DNA of 62,126 nt, taken from contig JASHSX010000087.1 of the NCBI GenBank assembly GCA_030040865.1, positions 1-62,126 on the forward strand, read 5' to 3'. The position numbers and the translations under genes were made by a program. Every line of letters begins with the position of its first letter. Position 1 is the stretch's first letter. The notes beneath the pieces are model-generated. The model was not told the origin of the DNA. It saw nothing but the letters and a program-made list of their open reading frames with translations, and made no database searches. Positions 41,270-48,207 of this stretch are shown here, piece after piece. The DNA is from Thermoplasmata archaeon (GTDB lineage: Archaea; Thermoplasmatota; Thermoplasmata; Lutacidiplasmatales; UBA184).

Positions 41270-41689
41270 GTGGACCCGACGCGGGGCCCGGCCGAAGCGG
41301 CGGACCCCCAACCCCGATGGGTGAGCGTGGCCCCCGGCGTGGCGGTGCGACGGCTCGCCGAAGGCGGGGGTACCGCGATGATGCTGTACCGGATCGACGC
41401 CGGCACCCGGTTCGATCTCCACCGCCATGGCTTTCCGGAGCTGGGCGTGATCCTTTCGGGCGAGGCCCGAGTGTCGCTCGCGGGCGAGGAGCGACCGGTG
41501 CGTCCCGGGGATTCGTACTACATCCCGCCCGACACGCCCCATGGGTTCCTCCTACCGGACGTGGGGGAGCCCGTGCTGCTGATCGACGTGAGCTCGGAGC
41601 TCTCCAAAGACGCGGAGGCGATCTCCCCCGACGCGATCCTGGAGCTCGCACGCACGGTTACACGACGGCTCGTCGCGCCCGAGCCGTGA
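41270..41689 (+). CDS. Cupin-fold protein
   Basis: A 139-residue single cupin domain. Motif 1 is FDLHRHGFPELGVILSGEARVSL, with two His and a Glu as metal ligands, and motif 2 is PGDSYYIPPDTPHGF with the last His. The cupin barrel could bind a metal and act as a small-molecule sensor, isomerase or dioxygenase, which cannot be told apart. The frame is open upstream, but the TATA box fixes GTG 41270. It lies 63 bases after the alpha/beta hydrolase gene. Confidence 0.85.
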   Translation: MDPTRGPAEAADPQPRWVSVAPGVAVRRLAEGGGTAMMLYRIDAGTRFDLHRHGFPELGVILSGEARVSLAGEERPVRPGDSYYIPPDTPHGFLLPDVGEPVLLIDVSSELSKDAEAISPDAILELARTVTRRLVAPEP

Positions 41690-41713
41690 GCGGTCCATCG
41701 CCCCGAGCGCGGG

Positions 41714-42520
41714 TCACTCGGGACCGGCGCGGTCGAGTAGGTGTAGCGCGCCTTTCCCGAGCCACTGACCGCCGTCCACGACGAGTACCTGCCCCGTGAT
41801 GTAGCTCGCGCGGGCGCTGACCAGGAACCGCACGCTCTCCGCGATCTCCTCGGGCGTGCCGAACCGTCCCATCGGGACGTCGTCGCTCACGGCACGCACG
41901 ATCGCGTCGGACGTCCACAGTTGCCGGTCGGTGCCGTCGGTGCGGACCGGCCCCGGCGCCACAGCGTTCACCCGGATGCCGAAGCGCGCCCACTCCACGG
42001 CGAGCGTCCGGGTGAGGGCGAGCACCCCGGCCTTCGCGGCGGCGGAGTGGACCGTTCCGGGCCCGGCGGTCCAAGCGTACGACGCGACGAGATTGACGAT
42101 CGACGGCGCCGGGGACTCCCGGAGAAGCGGGAAGGCGGCCCGGGAGCAAAAGAACGTCCCGTCGAGGACGATGCCGACGACCGCGCGCCAGCCGTTCGGA
42201 GAGAGCCGTTCGGCCGGGATGGGAAAGTTACCCGCAGCGTTGTTGACGAGCACGTCGAGACGACCGTACTCCGCGGTCACCGCCGCGACCATTCGGTCGA
42301 CCTGATCGGGCAAACGAACGTCGACCGGCACCGTCCGAACGGTCGCGCCCCGACGGCGGAGCTCGGCCGCTCCGTCGGCGAGGTGGGCCTCCGAACGGCT
42401 CGCGATCGCCAGTCGGTACCCGTCCGCGGCGAGCGCGCCCGCGATGGCGCGACCCAGACCGGTCCCCCCGCCCGTCACAAGGGCGACGGGTGATCCTCCG
42501 TCGGCCGATGCGGTCGCCAT
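41714..42520 (-). CDS. SDR oxidoreductase, 2,4-dienoyl-CoA reductase-like
   Basis: A 268-residue short-chain dehydrogenase. The Rossmann motif is VALVTGGGTGLGRAIA (about 11-27), NNAAGNFPIPAERLSPNGW replaces the usual NNAG, and the active site reads HSAAAKAGVLAL, with Ser where the catalytic Tyr of YxxxK stands. IRVNAVAPGPV and YITGQVLVVDGGQW follow. The Ser/Lys pattern and NNAAGNF are as in peroxisomal-type 2,4-dienoyl-CoA reductases (DECR2/PECR-like), so an enoyl-CoA or dienoyl-CoA substrate with NADPH is likely. TATA box 27 bases before the ATG. It is convergent with the cupin. Confidence 0.9.
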   Translation of the reverse strand: MATASADGGSPVALVTGGGTGLGRAIAGALAADGYRLAIASRSEAHLADGAAELRRRGATVRTVPVDVRLPDQVDRMVAAVTAEYGRLDVLVNNAAGNFPIPAERLSPNGWRAVVGIVLDGTFFCSRAAFPLLRESPAPSIVNLVASYAWTAGPGTVHSAAAKAGVLALTRTLAVEWARFGIRVNAVAPGPVRTDGTDRQLWTSDAIVRAVSDDVPMGRFGTPEEIAESVRFLVSARASYITGQVLVVDGGQWLGKGALHLLDRAGPE

Positions 42521-42542
42521 CGCCCTCGCTGACGAGGATCGG

Positions 42543-42553
42543 GTGTAAAAGAA
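42543..42553 (-). promoter_or_regulatory. TATA box of the SDR gene
   Basis: TTCTTTTACAC on the minus strand, 27 bases before the ATG at 42520: a leaderless pattern. Confidence 0.6.
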
Positions 42554-42556
42554 CCT

Positions 42557-42943
42557 TCACGCGGAGGAGGTCGACGCGCTGCCGAGACGGCGCATCTCGG
42601 TGCGGATCGCCGCGAGGTCCTCGTCGAGCAGGCCGACCCCACGGACCCCGTTCCGGCGGTACACCGCTCGCCCGTCACGGAAGCCGAGGACCGTCGGGAC
42701 GACCTCGATGCGGAAGTCGTCCCAGAGCGGGGACTCCTCGTCCGTGACGTCGCCGAAGGCGATCTCGAACGGACCCGCACCGCGAAGTTCCGAGAACGGG
42801 GCGAGGAACGCCCGGCAGAAGGGACACCAGTCGGCCACGAACGCCACCGCCCACACGCCCGACCGTACGAGTCGGCCCTCCGCAAAGTCACGGGCCCCGA
42901 GTCGTTGGACCGCCGCCGTACCGGAGTCCGCCCTTCGGGTCAC
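42557..42943 (-). CDS. Thioredoxin-fold protein with CPFC active site
   Basis: The 128-residue protein has the thioredoxin core: VWAVAFVADWCPFCRAFLAPF, the redox CxxC as WCPFC, then EIAFGDVTDEESPLW, and VVPTVLGFRDGRAVYRRNGVRG with the cis-Pro. WCPFC resembles glutaredoxin-like or thioredoxin-like proteins that reduce disulfides in the cytosol. GTG 42943 is four bases after the stop of the IF2B-like gene, so both are co-transcribed. The frame continues upstream into that gene and is excluded. Confidence 0.85.
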   Translation of the reverse strand: MTRRADSGTAAVQRLGARDFAEGRLVRSGVWAVAFVADWCPFCRAFLAPFSELRGAGPFEIAFGDVTDEESPLWDDFRIEVVPTVLGFRDGRAVYRRNGVRGVGLLDEDLAAIRTEMRRLGSASTSSA

Positions 42944-42947
42944 GAGA

Positions 42948-43868
42948 TCACCGTCGCCGAAGTCGAAGCCGCAAGGGCGCTTCCCGTTGACGCTGCTTGT
43001 CGGGGGGTCGGCGCGGCACCGGACGTACGACGCCGAGATCGGTCCAGTACTCGCGGACCCATGCGGCCGGCGTCCGATCGAACTCCGGGGGAAGCCGGCG
43101 CGGGACCCAGAGTCGTGGCACCCACTTCGAGGAACCCGCGAGGACGAACACCGGCACCCGCGCCCGGTGGGCCTCCGCCGCGAGCGCACGGGTACCGACC
43201 TTGTGGACGACGTCGCCGGACCCGTAGACCGAGTCCGCCCCGATGACGACCGCATCGGACGCGGCGAGGGCCCGAAGCGCGCTGCCGTCCCGGACCCATC
43301 GGGCACGAACTCCCGCCGTCCGCAGATCCCGCGCCATCCTCCGCCCCTCTCCGCCCGGCAGACTCTCAAGGACGACGACCTCGGCCGGCCGACGGGCCGG
43401 ACGAGCCGTCGCGAGGGCGCGGAGCACGGTGTCGCTGCGACTCAGGGTCAGGAGACGGGCCCGGGCAGGGAGGCGGGTCACCGCGATCCGCGCGATCCGG
43501 GCCGGCTCGTCGGCAAGCCGCTGCTCCTCCTCCCCGATCCACCCGAGGAGGCGGCGGCCACGGGACGTCGTCCCGCGGACCGCGGAGATCCGCCGGAGGT
43601 CGAAGGCCCAGCGCCGGAAGGGGCCCATCGCGGGCTGGGTGCGTCCGAGCTGGCCCGCGAGCCGACGCAGCTCGGCGGCCGAGACGGAGTTCGGCGTTCT
43701 CCCGTCCCGACGGATCCTCTGTCGCAAGGCCCCGAGGGTCCGCCGAGCGAGCGCCGACGCGCTCGACGATCGGTCGGACGCGACCCGGGACAGGGCCGCC
43801 GCCAGCCGATCTTGTGGCGATCCTCGACGCCGTCGGGGGACCCCGACCATCTCGGAGCCGACCCCCAT
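42948..43868 (-). CDS. eIF-2B/ribose-1,5-bisphosphate isomerase family protein
   Basis: A 306-residue protein of the IF-2B family. The C-terminal half has the signature AVVIGADSVYGSGDVVHKVGTRALAAEA and VPVFVLAGSSKW (about 220-265), as in eIF2B-alpha-like proteins, MTNA and ribose-1,5-bisphosphate isomerase (e2b2). The N-terminal half is helical. The family includes a translation-factor-like archaeal subgroup and R15P isomerase of AMP salvage. No AMP phosphorylase or RuBisCO gene is nearby, so no reaction is assigned. Divergent from the esterase, and upstream partner of the thioredoxin-fold gene. Confidence 0.86.
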   Translation of the reverse strand: MGVGSEMVGVPRRRRGSPQDRLAAALSRVASDRSSSASALARRTLGALRQRIRRDGRTPNSVSAAELRRLAGQLGRTQPAMGPFRRWAFDLRRISAVRGTTSRGRRLLGWIGEEEQRLADEPARIARIAVTRLPARARLLTLSRSDTVLRALATARPARRPAEVVVLESLPGGEGRRMARDLRTAGVRARWVRDGSALRALAASDAVVIGADSVYGSGDVVHKVGTRALAAEAHRARVPVFVLAGSSKWVPRLWVPRRLPPEFDRTPAAWVREYWTDLGVVRPVPRRPPDKQRQREAPLRLRLRRR

Positions 43869-43911
43869 GCGGTATTGAACTGCGCCGGGCTGCCGAGGAC
43901 GAGGGATTTCG

Positions 43912-44994
43912 ATGTCGTGGCGTGTCCCCCTCGAGGCCCGTAGCGAACGCGTCTTCCCGAGCCGGATGCGGGGCTCGACGGTGACCCACCGGTTTTCGAG
44001 TCGCGTCCTTGAGGGGAACCCCTGGGGCGACCCGGTCGAGCGGGACCTCCCGGTCTATCTGCCCCCGTCCGGCACGACCGAAGGGAAGCCGCTCCTCGTG
44101 CTCCTCTCCGGGTACACCGGGGCGGGGTACTACCACTTCCAGCGCCCTCGTTACCTTCAGGACACGCACATCGGGCGCCTTGATCGGTTGATCCGGACCG
44201 GCATCGCGGCGGAGGCGGTCGCCGTCGCTCCCGACTGCCTCACGACCCTGGGCGGTAGCCAGTACCTCAACTCCAGCGCCACCGGTCGGTACGAGGACTA
44301 CGTCGTGGAGGAGATCGTCCCGTGGATCCGGGAGAAGTATCGGACCGGCCCGTGCGCCGTGCTCGGCACGTCCAGCGGAGGATACGGCGCCATGGTCCTG
44401 GCGCTCCGGCACCCCGATCTCTTTCGGGCGGCCGCATCGAACGCGGGGGACTGCGGCTTCGAGTACTGCTACCTCCCCGAGTTCCCGCCCGTCTTCCGTA
44501 CCGTCCGCAAAGCCGGCGGACCCGAGGCGCTCCTCCGGAGGGTCCTCTCGGAGCCCGTCAGTGACTACGGGCCCCACCAACCCGAGGTCCAGGCGCTTGA
44601 GACGATGGCCTACGCGTCGTGCTACTCGCCCCGGGTCGAAGAGCCCGGGCGATTCGATCTTCCGTTCGACCTCGAGAGCGGCCGGCTGCGGGAGGATGTC
44701 TGGGCCCGCTGGCTCGCCTGGGACCCGCTTCGGATGATCGCGACCGACCGGTATCGAGACGCGTTGCGTCGTCTCGCCTACCTCTACGTGGACGGCGGGA
44801 CCCGCGACGAGTGGTTCCTCGACGTCGGGGCACGGATGTTCGCGGCCGAGGCCCTCCGTCAGGGGGCTAAGGTCGAGGGACAGGAGTTCGACGGCGTACA
44901 CGGCGACAGCGGGCCCCGGTACGAGGTGATGATCCCCCGGCTGCTCGCCGCGCTCGGGTCCCCGGCCCCGAACGCGGGCCACCGAGCGGTTTAG
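43912..44994 (+). CDS. Esterase D / S9-like alpha/beta hydrolase
   Basis: The 360-residue protein has an alpha/beta hydrolase core: PLLVLLSGYTGAGYYHFQRPRYL, GTSSGGYGAMVLAL with the nucleophile Ser (about 150), DCGFEYCYLPEFP, YVDGGTRDEWFLD with the likely Asp, and FDGVHGDSGPRY with the catalytic His. The pattern resembles putative esterases (PF00756, Fes/EstD group). N-terminal residues 1-60 form a beta-rich lead that precedes the core in this family. GTG or ATG ambiguity is small: ATG 43912 follows the weak TATA GGTATTGAA by about 37 bases. Probably cytosolic: no signal. Confidence 0.9.
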   Translation: MSWRVPLEARSERVFPSRMRGSTVTHRFSSRVLEGNPWGDPVERDLPVYLPPSGTTEGKPLLVLLSGYTGAGYYHFQRPRYLQDTHIGRLDRLIRTGIAAEAVAVAPDCLTTLGGSQYLNSSATGRYEDYVVEEIVPWIREKYRTGPCAVLGTSSGGYGAMVLALRHPDLFRAAASNAGDCGFEYCYLPEFPPVFRTVRKAGGPEALLRRVLSEPVSDYGPHQPEVQALETMAYASCYSPRVEEPGRFDLPFDLESGRLREDVWARWLAWDPLRMIATDRYRDALRRLAYLYVDGGTRDEWFLDVGARMFAAEALRQGAKVEGQEFDGVHGDSGPRYEVMIPRLLAALGSPAPNAGHRAV

Positions 44995-45041
44995 TACGCC
45001 GCCCGCGTCGACCCCCGGTCGAGCGCACGGGACGGGAGCCG

Positions 45042-45191
45042 ATGCTGAAGGGGGACGAGATGGTCTGCGACAGTTGCCAGAAGGTCATCTCCCGGGTCAC
45101 GCCGTTGCCGGCCGACGGGTGGCCGCGGCTCCACAGCCTCTGTTCCTCGTGCTTCTCCGCCCTCTGGCAGAAGTCGATCCCTCCGGCGTGA
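45042..45191 (+). CDS. Small zinc-finger-like protein
   Basis: A 49-residue protein from ATG 45042: CDSC near residue 9 and CSSC near residue 34, spaced like a treble-clef or zinc ribbon, with WPRLHSLCSSCFSALWQ between. GGGAG occurs six bases before the ATG. It is convergent with the protein at 45198. No known function; similar two-CxxC proteins in Archaea are often translation or transcription adaptors. Confidence 0.6.
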   Translation: MLKGDEMVCDSCQKVISRVTPLPADGWPRLHSLCSSCFSALWQKSIPPA

Positions 45192-45197
45192 GCGGGG

Positions 45198-45746
45198 CTA
45201 CGGGCCGACGTTCCGGTCCTCGAACGGGACCAGTGCCTCGTCCTCGAACCAGGCGAGGGTGATGAACGTCCAGGTGAGCGCGAGCAGCAGCACGAGCTCC
45301 GGCCGTTTCGCCGCGGCCGGCGCGACGATCACCGCCCCGCCCGCGAGCGTCCGACCCTCGCGCACCGGTTCGATGTGGAGGCACTCGGCGTTCGCCGCGT
45401 CGACGACCTTCCACGCCGGGAGGAGAAGACCCGCCCTGCGGAATCGGTACGAAGCTCCCCCCTCGACGTCGATCGCGTGGTGGCTCAAGTGGACCGAAAG
45501 GCGACCGAGGGAGGCCGGGGGGTCCGCCGACCGTGCGAGGAGGTGCGGATTGAGGAAGCCGGCGCGCGTGATCGTCCAGGAGCCGCCCGCGGACTCGGCC
45601 GTCGCGGTCGAGCCTCCGTCCCGCGGCCACCGCAGGAGCAGCACCGGGGCCTCCCCGGCCGAGAGGCGGAACTCGGTGGGGGAATCGCCCGTCTTCCACC
45701 AGCGCAGCGAGCTCACGTCGAGCGACGCGAGCGGAGGGAACTCCAT
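45198..45746 (-). CDS. Conserved-looking protein of unknown function (tubby/LURP-like strand pattern)
   Basis: A 182-residue protein. The N-terminal 140 residues alternate short strands (EFRLSAGEAPVLLLRWP, SWTITRAGFLNPHLL, ASYRFRRAGLLLPAWKVVDA), a pattern seen in tubby/LURP-one-like lipid-binding barrels. A hydrophobic helix closes the protein (PELVLLLALTWTFITLAWF, about 150-168) followed by an acidic tail, so it may be tail-anchored with the barrel in the cytosol. The family resemblance is weak. TATA box 27 bases upstream of the ATG indicates a leaderless mRNA. Confidence 0.7.
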   Translation of the reverse strand: MEFPPLASLDVSSLRWWKTGDSPTEFRLSAGEAPVLLLRWPRDGGSTATAESAGGSWTITRAGFLNPHLLARSADPPASLGRLSVHLSHHAIDVEGGASYRFRRAGLLLPAWKVVDAANAECLHIEPVREGRTLAGGAVIVAPAAAKRPELVLLLALTWTFITLAWFEDEALVPFEDRNVGP

Positions 45747-45767
45747 CGACGGCGCACCGGACCGAGC

Positions 45768-45777
45768 CCTCTTAACG
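45768..45777 (-). promoter_or_regulatory. TATA-like box of the gene at 45746
   Basis: CCGTTAAGAGGG-type site (minus strand), 27 bases before the ATG, the only A/T-rich site in the gap. Confidence 0.5.
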
Positions 45778-45796
45778 GCGCGGTGGACGGGCGGAC

Positions 45797-46504
45797 CTAC
45801 GGTGACGCGACCCGCCCGCCGGCGCGGCGAGGACTGGTGTCGCGTTGGATCTCGTCGAGCTCCGCGAGCGCGCTCTCGATGGCGGCCCGACTCTGGGCCG
45901 TCGACGCGGGCGACGGGGGCGGGGTGACCGGCTCGGGCGGACGGACGGAGGGGCGCGGCGTAGCGGTCGCCGGAGCCTCCCGGATCGACGGTCGCGCGGA
46001 GGGACGGGGTGCCAAGATCACCGGGGCGATGGGGGCCAGCGGACGAGCGAGCGGTCGGGGCGCCGGGAGCGGGAGCTCATCCTCCGACCAATCGGCGGGA
46101 GAGGCCGGTCGGGAGGCGAACGGGGCCATCGCGACGGCGAGCCCGCCGCTCGGGGTGGGTACGGGCGCCGGGGTCGCTTCGGGCCGGGGGCGGCCGAAAT
46201 CCGCCCGGGGCGCCGAGGGTGGCCTCCGCGCATCGACCGAAGGGTCCGCCCGGTCCTCGGGCGACCGACCGTCCGAGACCACGAACGAGACGATCGCACC
46301 GGCCGCCGCGACGAACCCCAGGATCACGAGAAGGACCCAGAGCGGGAAGATCGGCGGGCCCGCGGTCGGCGCGTCGCTCCAGGTCACGTAGCCGCCGACC
46401 AACAGGGCGACGGCGGACAGGACGAGCGGAAAGCTGTGCACGAGCGCGTCCCCCCCTCGTTCACGGACGGACGAAGGGGAGCCGGCCGCTTCCTCACGGT
46501 CCAC
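45797..46504 (-). CDS. Membrane protein with long Pro/Ala-rich tail
   Basis: From GTG 46504 the protein has 235 residues: two hydrophobic helices (about 25-45, FPLVLSAVALLVGGYVTW, and 55-77, LWVLLVILGFVAAAGAIVSFV), followed by a long Pro/Ala/Arg-rich disordered segment and a final helix IESALAELDEIQRDTSP. No enzyme motif. The frame is open farther upstream, but the extra residues look non-coding and overlap the next gene. TCAAAAATCC about 41 bases before the GTG may be its TATA box. Function unknown. Confidence 0.6.
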   Translation of the reverse strand: MDREEAAGSPSSVRERGGDALVHSFPLVLSAVALLVGGYVTWSDAPTAGPPIFPLWVLLVILGFVAAAGAIVSFVVSDGRSPEDRADPSVDARRPPSAPRADFGRPRPEATPAPVPTPSGGLAVAMAPFASRPASPADWSEDELPLPAPRPLARPLAPIAPVILAPRPSARPSIREAPATATPRPSVRPPEPVTPPPSPASTAQSRAAIESALAELDEIQRDTSPRRAGGRVASP

Positions 46505-46577
46505 GGATGCTCCCGAAATCGGACGTACAAGGTTTCTCGTGGGATTTTTGACTATCGGAGGCTCCGAGGGGGCCGCC

Positions 46578-46946
46578 TCAGCGACCGGCCACGAGGAAGA
46601 AGACACCGGCCAGCAGGGCGAAGAGGGCCGCCAGGATGCCGAGCAGACCGGCCCCGAGCCCGAGGACCAGCCAGCCGACAACGGCCAGGACGAGGAGCGC
46701 CACGCCCGAGACCAGGGACCGGTCCTCCCCGCGCGAGCGGCCGTAGAGCGCCAGGAATCCGACCACCAGTCCGAGCACGATGAACAGGATCGACTGGCCG
46801 AGTTCCGCGCGAACGAGCCGGAAGCCGTAGCCGAGCGCGAGGAACAGGAAGCCGCGGACGATCGAGACGATCCCGTCGAGCACGAGGAGCACGGCGGAGA
46901 TCACCCCGAAGACCATCCCGATCCGTCGATTCCCCTCCGTCGTCAC
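46578..46946 (-). CDS. Small four-helix membrane protein
   Basis: A 122-residue protein with four predicted membrane helices covering nearly the whole length (about 10-30, 50-66, 78-95, 99-119), with Gly- and Leu-rich faces, and a charged loop GRSRGEDRS after the second helix. The sequence resembles DUF-type small membrane proteins of Archaea without known function. It is close to and co-directional with the preceding Pro-rich protein. ATG 46946 starts MTTEGNRRIGM. Confidence 0.7.
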   Translation of the reverse strand: MTTEGNRRIGMVFGVISAVLLVLDGIVSIVRGFLFLALGYGFRLVRAELGQSILFIVLGLVVGFLALYGRSRGEDRSLVSGVALLVLAVVGWLVLGLGAGLLGILAALFALLAGVFFLVAGR

Positions 46947-47029
46947 CCGATGACCCCCGGCGTGCCGTGTTCCCGTGCCGACCGTTCGGGATTAGGCTTG
47001 CGCGGCGCGCCGCCGGCGGGTACGCCTAA

Positions 47030-47755
47030 GTGGCGCGGCGCTTCGGGGCCGGGATGGCGCGGGCGACCGTCGGGACGTCCCTACGACGGGAATTCGACCG
47101 GGAGGCCCGGGGGTACGACCGGACGGCGACGGCCTCGATGCCCGGGTACATGGACCTCCACCGGACGTTGATCGGCGGGATCCCGTACCTGCCGACCCGC
47201 CGCTTCCGGATCCTCGAACTCGGGGTCGGCACCGGCACGCTGACCGCGCAGGTCCTCCATCGGTTCCCCCAGGCGGAGCTCCGGGGGATCGACATCTCCC
47301 CCCGGATGATCGCGGCCGCCCGCCGCAAGCTCGTGGCGTACCGCGATCGCGTCGAGCTGATCGCGGGCGACTTGGAGGAGTTCGACGAGCGTCCGTACGA
47401 CGTCGTGCTCTCGGCCCTCGCGATCCACCACCTCCCGGACGCCGCGAAGTGGCGGTTGTTCCGGCGTATCCGACGGAACCTTCCCCGGGGAGGGTACTTC
47501 GGAGACGCCGATGACCACCTCCCCGAGGATCCGATCTTCGACCACCGCTACACCGAGATCGCAGTGGCCCTGCGACCCCGGGGAGTCCGCCCGGGTCGGT
47601 GGTCCAGCCCCCAGCAGGTCTGGCACGACCACGAGCGGTTCGATCATCCGACGACGGTCGCTGCGGAGACGGATGCGCTCGACCGCGCCGGCTTCGACCA
47701 CGTCGGGGTCCCGTGGCGGTTCTTCGGGCAGGCCGTGATCTGGGCCTACCGGTGA
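47030..47755 (+). CDS. SAM-dependent methyltransferase (class I)
   Basis: The 241-residue protein has a Rossmann methyltransferase fold: motif I RILELGVGTGTLTAQVL (about 62-77), acidic end of strand 2 in GIDISPRMIAAARRKL, motif II VELIAGDLEEF, and motif IV VVLSALAIHHLPD. RNLPRGGYFGDADDHLP and WRFFGQAVIWAYR follow. This is the UbiE/Methyltransf_25 type; substrate unknown. GTG 47030 and ATG 47054 are both possible starts: the ATG follows a weak TATA (GCCTAAG) by 27 bases. The promoter is not convincing. Confidence 0.88.
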   Translation: MARRFGAGMARATVGTSLRREFDREARGYDRTATASMPGYMDLHRTLIGGIPYLPTRRFRILELGVGTGTLTAQVLHRFPQAELRGIDISPRMIAAARRKLVAYRDRVELIAGDLEEFDERPYDVVLSALAIHHLPDAAKWRLFRRIRRNLPRGGYFGDADDHLPEDPIFDHRYTEIAVALRPRGVRPGRWSSPQQVWHDHERFDHPTTVAAETDALDRAGFDHVGVPWRFFGQAVIWAYR

Positions 47756-47798
47756 GTCGCCGGACCGGACGGGACCGGGCCGACCGGAGGACTCCCCG

Positions 47799-48053
47799 AT
47801 GCTCCGGGAGACGCAGTTCCTGGTGGGAGGGGCGGTCGTCCTCGGCGCCGGGCTCGCCTTCGCGGGACTCCTCGTCTGGAGCGCGGCCGGGGTCGCGTAC
47901 TTCGGCAGCTGGATCGGCGCGTTGCTGGCGATCGGGTTCGGTGCGTTCTTCGTGCACGTCGGCCGCGACGAGGGACGGGCGCGCCGCCGGTTCCTCGCCG
48001 AGGAGGGGACCGATCCGGGCCGTGCCCCGGAGTCGGGGCGGGAGTCCCGCTGA
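47799..48053 (+). CDS. Small two-helix membrane protein
   Basis: An 84-residue protein with two hydrophobic segments (about 8-28, VGGAVVLGAGLAFAGLLVWS, and 31-51, AYFGSWIGALLAIGFGAFFV), then a polar Arg/Glu-rich tail (GRDEGRARRRFLAEEG). ATG 47799 is 43 bases after the methyltransferase stop. It may be translated from the same mRNA. No family recognised. Confidence 0.6.
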   Translation: MLRETQFLVGGAVVLGAGLAFAGLLVWSAAGVAYFGSWIGALLAIGFGAFFVHVGRDEGRARRRFLAEEGTDPGRAPESGRESR

Positions 48054-48064
48054 TCGTCCCGGGC

Positions 48065-48076
48065 AAACCTTTTGGT
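48065..48076 (+). promoter_or_regulatory. TATA-like box of tRNA-His
   Basis: AAACCTTTTGGT lies about 30 bases before G-1 of the tRNA, in a GC-rich context. Confidence 0.5.
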
Positions 48077-48100
48077 AGGAAGGCACGCTCCCTCCGTCGT

Positions 48101-48207
48101 GGCCGGGATGGGGTAGCTTGGCCTATCCTGGGGGACTGTGGATCCCTCGACCCGGGTTCAAAGGGGGACGGGGACGTGCCCCGACCCTGAGACTCTCGGT
48201 CCCGGCC
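48101..48207 (+). tRNA. tRNA-His (anticodon GTG) with T-loop intron
   Basis: G-1 at 48101 pairs with C73 at 48207, the tRNA-His identity pair. The acceptor stem is GCCGGGA (48102-48108) with TCCCGGC (48200-48206). The D arm is GGGT...TCCT with A14, GG18-19 and A21 in place. The anticodon stem GGGGA/TCCCT closes the loop CTGTGGA, giving anticodon GTG at 48138-48140. The T stem CCGGG (48152-48156) pairs with CTCGG (48195-48199). The T loop is interrupted by a 31-base intron between positions 59 and 60; the spliced loop reads TTCAAAT. CCA is not encoded. The 3' end abuts the stop codon of the convergent HAD gene. HisRS is encoded at 14.5 kb in this window. Confidence 0.93.
48163..48193 (+). other. 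31-base tRNA-His intron in the T loop (position 59/60) with bulge-helix-bulge
   Basis: The exon TTCA (48157-48160) pairs with TGAG (48188-48191) as the central four-base helix. It is flanked by the three-base bulges AAG (48161-48163) and ACT (48192-48194). The T stem forms the outer helix. The intron-side helix pairs GGG (48164-48166) with CCC (48185-48187), then after a small internal loop CGGGG with CCCCG around the loop ACGTG. Cutting after the second base of each bulge leaves exons ending A59 and starting T60, restoring a canonical T loop. This is a strict hBHBh' splice site for the archaeal tRNA endonuclease. Confidence 0.88.

Noticed and set aside
46505..46681. Longer N-terminus for the Pro-rich membrane protein
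   Set aside because: Ser/Trp-rich residues overlap the next gene in antisense-like composition. The GTG at 46504 fits better.
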